A stretch of DNA of 7,253 nt from NCBI GenBank assembly GCA_021780705.1, contig JAJXYG010000258.1, positions 1 to 7,253 on the forward strand, in the 5' to 3' direction. The translations under genes and the position numbers were made by a program. Numbering within the stretch: the stretch's first letter is position 1; each line of letters opens with the position of its first letter. Below the pieces are notes generated by a model. That model was not told the origin of the DNA, searched no databases, and saw nothing but the letters and a program-made list of their open reading frames with translations. Origin of the DNA: Bacteroidota bacterium. GTDB taxonomy: Bacteria > Bacteroidota > Bacteroidia > Chitinophagales > Chitinophagaceae. Shown here piece after piece: positions 1-6,423 of the stretch.

Positions 1-1
1 C

Positions 2-3000
2 CCCAATGGGGGATGTTTCGCTACCGATACAGCCATTGTCGGATTCAACCAGTGCATCACTCCTTATTATCCTGCACCACCCGGAGGTAAGCTCTCCAAC
101 CTGATCGGACCTGAATTGACCGCCCTTTTCCAGAGTTATGGTACGGTCCCGGATTCCAGTTTCAAGCAGATTTTCATATTGAGCCATGATAGTGTATTAA
201 TCGATGTAGTCGCCCTCCAGGGTCAGTACAGCACTTTATTGTCTTTACTCCAAACCAGCAATTATGGGATGACCGACCTCATTGACAACGGACCTTCCAC
301 CCTGATCATTTCCGGAAAGTATCCCATTTCGAACCTGATGAAGCTGGACAGCCTGCCAACCTTAATTGATTTTTGCAGACCCATCTATCCTTCTATCAGT
401 AATGCCGGGGTAGTGACTTCCCAGGGAGATACGTCCATGCGTTCCTACCTGGTCAGAAACGGCTATGGCCTTGACGGAGCAGGAATCAAAGTAGGGGTCA
501 TATCCAACAGTTACAATACCCTTCCTGGAAATCCCGCTCAGACCGATGTCCTGAACGATGATCTTCCCGGGATAGGCAATCCGGAAAATCCGGATCCGGT
601 CGATGTATTGAAAGATTATCCTTATGGCCCCCTTTCAGATGAAGGAAGAGCCATGCTGCAGATCATCCATGACATAGCCCCCAAGGCTAAACTCGCCTTC
701 CGGACTGGCTTTATCAATGCCCAGGATTTTGCGCAAGGAATTAAGGAATTACAAAAAGACAGCTGTAATATCATTGTAGACGACGTTACCTATATCACTG
801 AACCTTTCCTCCAGGATGGCCAGGTTGCCCAGGCTGTGGACAGTGTCGCTGCCAAGGGAGTATCCTACTTTTCTGCCGCAGGCAACTATGGCAACCAATC
901 CTATGAGGGAGTATTCAATCCCGTCACCGCGCCTCCGGGAATCAAGGGAATGGCCCACGATTTTGGAGGCGGGGATATCTACCAGACCATCACTGTGACT
1001 CCGGGAAGTTATACGCTGGTGCTTCAGTGGCAGGACGGTATTTATTCATCCGGCACCTCCCAAACGGGAACCACCAATGACATGGACGTGTATCTGACCG
1101 ATAATAACGGCAATATCTTGTTCGGATGCAATCGAAATAACATCGGCGGGGACCCAATTGAGATCCTCCCCTTTACCGTCAATCAGACCACCAAGACCAA
1201 TATTGTGATTGCCAGGGCTTCCGGTTCAGGTCCGGTGCTGTTTAAATATGTGTTCTTCCGGGGCAACGGAATCATCAGCAAATATAATAATGGCAATTCC
1301 ACCATCGTGGGCCAGGCCAATGCGGCTGGAGCAATGGCGGTAGGGGCCGTATTATACAGTAATACCCCTCCTTACGGGGTCAATCCTCCTACCCTCGCAT
1401 CCTTTTCCTCTGTGGGGGGGACTCCCATCAATGGAGTGGTAAGAAACAAGCCGGAATTTACCGCACCCAATGGAGTAAATACGACGGTCTATATGGGTGG
1501 ACAAAATATTGACGGGGACCTTTTCCCCAATTTCTTTGGCACTTCCTGCGCTGCACCCCATGCGGCAGGTGTGGCTGCACTCCTCCTGGAGGGAAAGAAA
1601 AAATTTTCCAACGAAACATATGCTCCGGACAGTGTGCGGTACCTCATGGAAAAGACTGCCCTTGACATGGGTACTCCCGGATTTGACTATACGACAGGGT
1701 ATGGATTTATCCAGCCTTATGCCATGATGCACACCTTTGCCACTCCCAAACCGGAAATCGACAAACTTGTCCTGGCGGATACTACTGTCACCCCCGGCAC
1801 CCAACCGCTCCAGGTCTCTGTCATTGGCAAATACCTCGACAGCAGTTCCGTAGTGCTATTCCGGGGCAAGCCACTGCCTACCAGCTATGTCAACACCAAT
1901 ACGGTGACAGCCTCTGTGCCTGCTTTTATTGGAAATCCTGCCATCCAGGTTTATACCGCCCCGATTTCTTCCAGTGGGCTGGATGGAGGTTATTCGGATT
2001 CCCTCTTTTTCTTTTCACCTGTAAAAAAAGTGATCACGGTAACCGCCAATAATACGGTCAAAAAATACGGGGAACAAATCCCTTCATTTTCGGCCACGGT
2101 ACTGGTGGACAGTGTGCCACTTTCTCAGACGGGGCTTACCCTCAAAGACATGGGTCTGGATACCATCCGGTATACGACCACCGCTACTTCGCTAAGCCCG
2201 GTGGGAATTTATTCCATCACCCCGGCCCTGAAAACTTTTGCGCCGGGAGATTCCATATACGTAGCCTTGATGGAACTTTACAAATTTGATTTCGAAAAAG
2301 GACTGCTCTCCGTCAATCCCATGCCCCTGGTGATCACCCCCCGGGATACCACCTTAAAGTATGGAGATCCGATAGGGGGATTTCATTTCAATTTCAGTTA
2401 TGGGGACTCCCTGATCGCCTCTTCGGAAAGGACAGCCTTCCTAAATTCTATTACCAATGAATACCAGGCGAATCTATCTAATGCAGTGGGTCTGGTAAAT
2501 TCGCGGGTGCTGGTAAATTCCAGGGTCCTCGTAAATTCTGACCTTATCAATCTGAGCTGCCTGGCCAGTTCCCGGGTACTGGTAAATTCGAGGGTCCTGG
2601 TGAACTCCAGAGTCCTGGTCAATGGCACCACTGTATATGATACGACCCATATTGTAGACATATCTCCTGCCTCGATTTTCAATTATGAGTCCAATCCCGA
2701 TACGGCTACCCTGGCCAGTGTAAGTCCTTTGATCAACTCCAGGGCCCTGGTAAATTCCCGGGCACTGGTCAATGGCTCGGCGCTCGTGAATTCAAGGGTG
2801 CTGGTAAATTCAAGAGTACTGGTAAACGGCGGCGCCCTGGTAAACAGTACTTCCTCCAGCGATACCAGTAATTCCAATGTAGCGGTAGTAATTGATGAAG
2901 CAGATGTAAACGCCCCTAGCGGGGATTCCGTCGTCATCGACAAATCCCTGGTTCTGGTAACCGGGACTACCGCCGGCACCTTTACCATCGTACCTGGTGC

Positions 3001-4183
3001 CTTCCTCAATCCAAACTTCCAGATCTCCTATGGTTTAGGGAGTCTGACCATCCAGCCGGTTCCATTGTCTGTGAAGGCGGATTCCGCCACCATGACCTAT
3101 GGACAGACTCCTCCTGCATTTGGCAGTACCTTCAGCGGCTTTCAATACCAGGATACGGTGGATTCGGTATTTTCCGGGCAGATTCAATATGGTCTCACCG
3201 ATGGTTCGGGTAATACCGTGAACCCGGCCAGTCCCCCTGCTGGAAATTTCCAGATCATACCGCAGGGTACCCAGATTCAGCCTTCCAACTATTTAGTACA
3301 ATATACCAATGGGCTGCTAAGCGTGGACAAGGCTTCACTTTCTGCCACCGCGGTGGATACCTTCCGGACCTATGGAGCGCCTAATCCGGACTTCAGGATA
3401 TCCTACCAGGGCTTTGTCAAGGGAGACGGGGCCAGTTCCATTGCCCCTCCTTTGGCTACGACCTCTGCGGACCTGCTTTCACATGCAGGCAGCTATCCAA
3501 TCCACTTAAGCGGAGGCAGCGCTCCCAATTATCTGATCACGGACCTGGACGGCAATCTCACTATAAATCCTGCGCCATTGGCGGTAAAAGCCAATGATCT
3601 CACCATATCTGATGATGACAACCCCAAATTCTCCTCTATGATTACCGGATTTATGAATGGAGATACAACCACCATCATTTCGGGCCCCACCTACACCATA
3701 AGTCCCACCTTCCAGAAGGATGTGGCAGGGACCTATATCATTACCCCTTCGGGGCTGGTGCTGGCCTATCCGGGGGATTATGAGATCAGCTACCAGACAG
3801 GCACCCTTACTGTTCAGGAAGAATGGGGAGATGGGGGCAACCATAATAACTATAACTACAACAACAATTATAACAACCAGTATTCCACCCTTCCTACAGG
3901 AGCCATTTCCCTTCAGGCGAATTCCACGGGGAACCCGGTGATCACGGGTGCCTATCCCAACCCCACCCCGAACCTCGTTCATCTTGAGGTGGGAATTTCT
4001 GGAATTACGCCTGGGAACATCCAAATCAGCGATGCAGGTGGAAGAAGATATGATGGCAGTGCCATTACCCGGATTACTGCCACCGGCCTGGAACTGGATC
4101 TCTCCCGGCTTTCCAAAGGGGTCTATTTCGTTTCAGTCGTGACCCGCACCCAGACCCGAGTCTTTAAAATAATGAAAATGTAA
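2..4183 (+). CDS. Secreted subtilase-like (S8) protein with MBG modules and T9SS sorting tail, 5' partial
   Basis: The reading frame is open from base 2, so the true start lies left of the window; the TTG at 116 is an internal Leu codon. 1393 residues are visible (numbered here from base 2). Order: propeptide-like region (about 20-140); T-S-Q-G-D linker; subtilase-like catalytic domain (about 155-560) with VISNS (Asn169 where Asp is expected), SDEGRAM (Glu214 in the His region), oxyanion-type SAAGN (Asn295) and GTSCAAPH (Ser515); a beta-rich insert at about 315-425; an IPT/TIG-like module (585-673); five MBG-like modules (674-1274), the second carrying hexapeptide repeats; an Asn/Tyr-rich linker; and a C-terminal AYPNPTPN...GVYFVSV...KIMKM domain typical of type IX secretion substrates. 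The last predicts outer-membrane export and surface attachment or release. Family assignment is strong. Active proteolysis is uncertain because of the Asn169 substitution. A terminator follows the stop codon. Confidence 0.9.
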   Translation, partial: PNGGCFATDTAIVGFNQCITPYYPAPPGGKLSNLIGPELTALFQSYGTVPDSSFKQIFILSHDSVLIDVVALQGQYSTLLSLLQTSNYGMTDLIDNGPSTLIISGKYPISNLMKLDSLPTLIDFCRPIYPSISNAGVVTSQGDTSMRSYLVRNGYGLDGAGIKVGVISNSYNTLPGNPAQTDVLNDDLPGIGNPENPDPVDVLKDYPYGPLSDEGRAMLQIIHDIAPKAKLAFRTGFINAQDFAQGIKELQKDSCNIIVDDVTYITEPFLQDGQVAQAVDSVAAKGVSYFSAAGNYGNQSYEGVFNPVTAPPGIKGMAHDFGGGDIYQTITVTPGSYTLVLQWQDGIYSSGTSQTGTTNDMDVYLTDNNGNILFGCNRNNIGGDPIEILPFTVNQTTKTNIVIARASGSGPVLFKYVFFRGNGIISKYNNGNSTIVGQANAAGAMAVGAVLYSNTPPYGVNPPTLASFSSVGGTPINGVVRNKPEFTAPNGVNTTVYMGGQNIDGDLFPNFFGTSCAAPHAAGVAALLLEGKKKFSNETYAPDSVRYLMEKTALDMGTPGFDYTTGYGFIQPYAMMHTFATPKPEIDKLVLADTTVTPGTQPLQVSVIGKYLDSSSVVLFRGKPLPTSYVNTNTVTASVPAFIGNPAIQVYTAPISSSGLDGGYSDSLFFFSPVKKVITVTANNTVKKYGEQIPSFSATVLVDSVPLSQTGLTLKDMGLDTIRYTTTATSLSPVGIYSITPALKTFAPGDSIYVALMELYKFDFEKGLLSVNPMPLVITPRDTTLKYGDPIGGFHFNFSYGDSLIASSERTAFLNSITNEYQANLSNAVGLVNSRVLVNSRVLVNSDLINLSCLASSRVLVNSRVLVNSRVLVNGTTVYDTTHIVDISPASIFNYESNPDTATLASVSPLINSRALVNSRALVNGSALVNSRVLVNSRVLVNGGALVNSTSSSDTSNSNVAVVIDEADVNAPSGDSVVIDKSLVLVTGTTAGTFTIVPGAFLNPNFQISYGLGSLTIQPVPLSVKADSATMTYGQTPPAFGSTFSGFQYQDTVDSVFSGQIQYGLTDGSGNTVNPASPPAGNFQIIPQGTQIQPSNYLVQYTNGLLSVDKASLSATAVDTFRTYGAPNPDFRISYQGFVKGDGASSIAPPLATTSADLLSHAGSYPIHLSGGSAPNYLITDLDGNLTINPAPLAVKANDLTISDDDNPKFSSMITGFMNGDTTTIISGPTYTISPTFQKDVAGTYIITPSGLVLAYPGDYEISYQTGTLTVQEEWGDGGNHNNYNYNNNYNNQYSTLPTGAISLQANSTGNPVITGAYPNPTPNLVHLEVGISGITPGNIQISDAGGRRYDGSAITRITATGLELDLSRLSKGVYFVSVVTRTQTRVFKIMKM
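950..1276 (+). other. Beta-sandwich insert within the subtilase catalytic domain
   Basis: About 110 residues sit between the oxyanion Asn motif (SAAGN) and the segment leading to the catalytic Ser. They read as a beta-sandwich: alternating hydrophobic strands (YQTITVTPGSYTLVLQWQD), a T-N-D-M-D-V-Y-L-T-D strand, and a closing strand before G-N-G-I-I-S-K. The N-D-M-D-V-Y-L-T-D pattern is typical of the pre-peptidase C-terminal (PPC)-like fold found in secreted proteases. The module is inserted in the catalytic domain rather than appended to it. Assignment is by pattern only, so the fold is inferred. Confidence 0.5.
2492..2626 (+). repeat. Hexapeptide repeat block A (L-V-N-S-R-V units, 18 bp period)
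   Basis: In-frame 18-bp units encode LVNSRV (2492), LVNSRV (2510), LVNSDL (2528), a degenerate 5-residue unit INLSC (2546), LASSRV (2561), LVNSRV (2579), LVNSRV (2597) and a terminal LVNG (2615). The block lies inside MBG-like module 2. Hydrophobic residues recur at fixed spacing with Asn in a turn-like position, which suits a stacked beta-coil, though no structure can be proved from sequence. Ser and Arg codons vary from unit to unit, so this is not a freshly duplicated DNA repeat. Confidence 0.9.
2729..2848 (+). repeat. Hexapeptide repeat block B (L-V-N-S-R-A/V units, 18 bp period)
   Basis: This second block lies about 100 bp after block A, separated by a non-repeat spacer with D-T-T-H-I-V-D-I-S-P. 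Units: LINSRA (2729), LVNSRA (2747), LVNGSA (2765), LVNSRV (2783), LVNSRV (2801), LVNGGA (2819), then LVNS (2837). The period stays exactly 18 bp throughout. Compared with block A, Ala often replaces the last Val and Gly replaces Ser in two units. A Ser/Asp/Asn-rich stretch follows before the MBG module resumes at about 2970. Confidence 0.9.
3836..3882 (+). repeat. Asn/Tyr-rich low-complexity linker
   Basis: AAC/AAT and TAT/TAC codons dominate this stretch, encoding a run of Asn and Tyr (NHNNYNYNNNYNNQY) between the last MBG module and the T9SS tail. It is probably a flexible spacer ahead of the sorting domain. The near-triplet repetition makes it a likely site of length variation between strains. 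Confidence 0.7.
3944..4180 (+). other. T9SS type A C-terminal sorting domain
   Basis: The last 79 residues match the Por secretion tail: an opening A-Y-P-N-P-T-x-N motif, strands with V-H-L-E-V-G and I-Q-I-S-D-A-G-G-R, then L-D-L-S-R-L-S-K-G-V-Y-F-V-S-V and a basic terminal strand T-R-V-F-K-I-M-K-M. In known family members this domain directs export through the type IX translocon and is usually cleaved off. Its presence argues for a Bacteroidota host and a cell-surface or extracellular protein. Confidence 0.93.
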
Positions 4184-4211
4184 TCCGGTACAATTTACAA
4201 TACCAACCGTT

Positions 4212-4255
4212 TGACCCTGAAAGAGGCTTTTGATCCCTCTTTCAGGGTCATTTTT
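4212..4255 (+). terminator. Rho-independent terminator of the subtilase gene
   Basis: A perfect 15-bp inverted repeat (tgaccctgaaagagg at 4212-4226; cctctttcagggtca at 4236-4250) encloses a 9-base loop and is followed by TTTTT at 4251-4255. It lies 28 bases after the TAA at 4181-4183. This is the clearest terminator in the window, and it separates the subtilase gene from the cyclase gene. Confidence 0.92.
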
Positions 4256-4277
4256 CCAGATAAAGCGCTAAAAAGAT

Positions 4278-4285
4278 TATATTTC
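4278..4285 (+). promoter_or_regulatory. Possible -7 element for the cyclase gene
   Basis: TATATTTC matches the Bacteroidota -7 consensus TAnnTTTG at every fixed base except the last. It sits between the terminator and the ATG at 4304, where a promoter for an independently transcribed gene is expected. No convincing -33 TTG is seen at the usual distance, so the call is tentative. Confidence 0.3.
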
Positions 4286-4303
4286 CAAAAAAGTTTTTCG
4301 TTC

Positions 4304-6265
4304 ATGTTAAAAAAGACAGGGTGGTTTCTTGCGATTTTGCTCGCGGCCCAAGCCGTGGTGGCACAAACCCCTGAGATTGACAGCCTAAAGAAATTAATTG
4401 CGACTTCCACGAGTGACAGCCTGCAAGTGCATCAACTCCTTGCTCTCAGCCAGGCATATGCGGGAATCGCCACCGACCAATCTATCAACTACGCCTTCAA
4501 AGCCCGCGACCTGGCGCTCAAAATTCATGATGACCGGTCTGTAGCCCTGGCCTATAAGAATGCGGGGATTGGCTTTTACCTGCAGGGTCAGTACCTTGCC
4601 GCCATCGACAATTATGAAAAGTCCAGGGCCCAGTTTGATTCATTGAAAGATGCCAACGGAATTGCCAACATCCTAAGTAATGAGGGAGCGGTATATTTCA
4701 ACCAGGGGGATGATGAAAAGGCCCTGGAGCTATTCCTAAATTCCCTCAGCCTTGCGGAAAAGACCGGGGACACCCTGCGCACCCTTACCGCCTTGTGCAA
4801 TATCGGAGCCATATATGTACACAAGCCATCCACCTCAGAAAAGGCCATACCCTACTACCTCAGGGCCCTGCCCATGAGCCAGGCCATACAGAACAAGGAT
4901 GCGATCGGCACCATTACGGTGAACCTGGGAGAGATATACCTGCTTAGAGGAGATGACAAAAAGGCCCTCGATTATTTTCAAAAATCCCTGGAGGCCTACC
5001 AAGGTTCCCCCAATATCCCGTATTCCCTAAACGATATCGCAAAGGTTTACCAGCTGAAAAATGATTTTGCCACCGCCATCAGTTATCACCAGCAGGCTTA
5101 TGAAATCGCCGTTAAACTCAATGCCAAGGTGGATATGGCCCAATCCCTGCTGGGCCTGGGAGATTGTTACCAGGAAAAGGGAGAATACCGCAAGGCCCTG
5201 GATTATTACAAGAAAGCGGAAGTCATCAGCAAAGGAGTCAGCAATACCAACTATGACCTGAAGGATACCTATTCCGGACTGGCCCTGGCCTATTCCAGGA
5301 TCGGCGACTATAGAAATGCATTCAAATACCAGACCCTCTATACCGAAATCAAGGATTCTATTTACAACATCGATGTGGAAAAAAAAATGAACGGACTCCA
5401 GTTTGATTTTGACATCCAAAAGAAGCAAAACCAGATCGACCTCTTTAAAAAAGACATGGCCATTCAGCAGGTGGACCTCAACCGTCAGAAATTTGCAAAA
5501 AGGGCCTCCCTGGTGGGTCTGGCACTGGTGGGTATTATTGCCCTGATCATGTTTCGAAATTACCGCACCAAGCTAAAGACCAATAATATCCTGGACGCCC
5601 AGAAAGAAAGAATTGAAAACCTGCTACTCAACATCCTCCCCCGGGAAGTGGCGGATGAACTCCAGGTAACTGGCTATGCCACCCCCCGGTATTATGAAAA
5701 GGCTTCGGTACTATTCACCGATTTCAAAGAATTTACCAGGCTGTCGGAACACCTTTCACCTCAGGAAGTGGTCCAGGAATTAAATGACTACTTCATGGCC
5801 TTTGATGACATTATCGAAAAGTACCACCTTGAAAAGATCAAAACCATCGGGGATTCCTATATGTGCGCGGGCAGCATTCCTACCGAAGACCCGGGTCATG
5901 TGATCCAAATTGTAAAGGCAAGCCTGGAAATTCTGGATTACATCCGCAAAAAAAATGTAGAACGCCAGCCCCTGAACCAGCCACCCTGGATCGTCAGGAT
6001 TGGCATCAATACCGGGCCACTGGTCGCTGGCGTCGTAGGCAGGAAAAAATACGCCTACGATGTCTGGGGTTCCACCGTCAATATCGCTAGCAGGATGGAA
6101 AGCAATGGGGAGGCCGGCAGGGTGAATATCAGCGCCGCGACCTACGAACTGATCAAGCACCAGTTCATTTGCACCCACCGCGGGAAGATCTTTGCCAAAA
6201 ATATCGGAGAAATCGACATGTATTTTGTGGAGCGGGAAATTGAGCCCATGAGCATCAGTGCGTAA
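4304..6265 (+). CDS. Membrane class III adenylate cyclase with periplasmic TPR sensor domain
   Basis: Predicted to make cAMP from ATP (653 aa). ATG 4304 is chosen because it begins a good signal peptide (MLKKTGWFLAILLAAQAVVA|Q, cut after Ala20) and because upstream in-frame codons lie in the terminator. About eight TPRs (30-355) are followed by a coiled coil (357-399), a membrane span (401-418), a signalling helix with ENLLLNILP, and a class III cyclase domain (about 465-640). Catalytic residues are complete: metal-binding Asp473 (LFTDF) and Asp517 (IGDSYM), adenine-selecting Lys513 and Asp586 (YDVWG), transition-state Asn593 and Arg597 (TVNIASRM), and Lys632 near the end. The Lys/Asp pair favours ATP over GTP. 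The TPRs should lie in the periplasm and the cyclase in the cytoplasm. TPR-coil-TM sensors of this kind also occur on Bacteroidota histidine kinases. An A9 run at 5379-5387 is intact in frame. Confidence 0.92.
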   Translation: MLKKTGWFLAILLAAQAVVAQTPEIDSLKKLIATSTSDSLQVHQLLALSQAYAGIATDQSINYAFKARDLALKIHDDRSVALAYKNAGIGFYLQGQYLAAIDNYEKSRAQFDSLKDANGIANILSNEGAVYFNQGDDEKALELFLNSLSLAEKTGDTLRTLTALCNIGAIYVHKPSTSEKAIPYYLRALPMSQAIQNKDAIGTITVNLGEIYLLRGDDKKALDYFQKSLEAYQGSPNIPYSLNDIAKVYQLKNDFATAISYHQQAYEIAVKLNAKVDMAQSLLGLGDCYQEKGEYRKALDYYKKAEVISKGVSNTNYDLKDTYSGLALAYSRIGDYRNAFKYQTLYTEIKDSIYNIDVEKKMNGLQFDFDIQKKQNQIDLFKKDMAIQQVDLNRQKFAKRASLVGLALVGIIALIMFRNYRTKLKTNNILDAQKERIENLLLNILPREVADELQVTGYATPRYYEKASVLFTDFKEFTRLSEHLSPQEVVQELNDYFMAFDDIIEKYHLEKIKTIGDSYMCAGSIPTEDPGHVIQIVKASLEILDYIRKKNVERQPLNQPPWIVRIGINTGPLVAGVVGRKKYAYDVWGSTVNIASRMESNGEAGRVNISAATYELIKHQFICTHRGKIFAKNIGEIDMYFVEREIEPMSISA

Positions 6266-6385
6266 GGGATTCAACTCCCGGGTTACCATAACCAGCAGCC
6301 CCAACCTTACCACCCCATTGAGATTTATTGTGCTAATCCGGTGAAAAGAAATAACCTTCTGCCTTAAAAAGTAGGCCTGACTTAG

Positions 6386-6393
6386 TAAATTTG
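6386..6393 (+). promoter_or_regulatory. Bacteroidota -7 promoter element (TAAATTTG)
   Basis: TAAATTTG is an exact match to the TAnnTTTG consensus recognised by the Bacteroidota primary sigma factor. It lies 31 bases before the TTG at 6424, so transcription would begin near 6398-6402 and leave a leader of about 25 bases. The -33 region is weak. Its position argues against the in-frame TTG at 6391 as a start, since that codon overlaps the element. Confidence 0.55.
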
Positions 6394-6417
6394 TGTATCC
6401 TGCTTTTTTCAGGACAC
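6393..6417 (+). other. Small imperfect hairpin at the expected transcript start
   Basis: GTGT-(AT)-CCTG pairs with CAGG-ACAC around a T-rich loop, giving eight base pairs with a two-base bulge. It spans the predicted transcription start and the leader of the small protein gene. It could be a leader structure or chance. It is not followed by a T-run at the 3' arm, so it is not called a terminator. Confidence 0.3.
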
Positions 6418-6423
6418 CCCCTT

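Larger units (their letters stand above)
2021..3823 (+). other. Five tandem MBG-like (mostly beta) modules
   Basis: The modules cover roughly 2021-2320, 2321-3058, 3059-3331, 3332-3571 and 3572-3823. Each opens with a strand such as ITVTANNTVKKYG, LVITPRDTTLKYG or LSVKADSATMTYG, has a central G-x-Y-x-I-x-P-type strand, and closes with a strand plus N-P, Q-P or D-K (LLSVNP, SLTIQP, LLSVDK, NLTINP, TLTVQ). This is the pattern of MBG/YDG repeats in Bacteroidota surface proteins, usually read as adhesin stalks. Module 2 is about 246 residues against 80-100 for the others, because the hexapeptide-repeat region is inserted in it. Module 5 is divergent at its opening (ISDDDNPKF instead of YG...P.F). 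Confidence 0.75.

Noticed and set aside
1352..1804. 150-codon minus-strand open frame
   Set aside because: It lies wholly antisense to the conserved catalytic-Ser region of the subtilase and has no recognisable domain.
2492..2848. CRISPR-like array
   Set aside because: The repeats are 18 bp, contiguous, in frame, vary at synonymous positions and have no spacers of constant length.
2398..3009. Minus-strand open frames with repeated T-R-T-L-E-F-T
   Set aside because: They are the reverse reading of the hexapeptide repeat blocks. The repeat keeps all frames open, and neither has a signal, known motif or plausible start.
3506..4024. 172-codon minus-strand open frame with a run of Val/Ile
   Set aside because: The hydrophobic run is the complement of the Asn/Tyr linker, and the frame overlaps the T9SS tail, which is clearly coding on the + strand.
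5379..5387. A9 homopolymer in the cyclase gene as a frameshift
   Set aside because: The frame continues correctly through the run into the coiled coil, membrane span and complete cyclase domain.
6275..6292. Hairpin GGTTA-CCA-TAACC after the cyclase stop as a terminator
   Set aside because: Only five base pairs and no T-run follows; a terminator for the cyclase gene is not convincingly visible.
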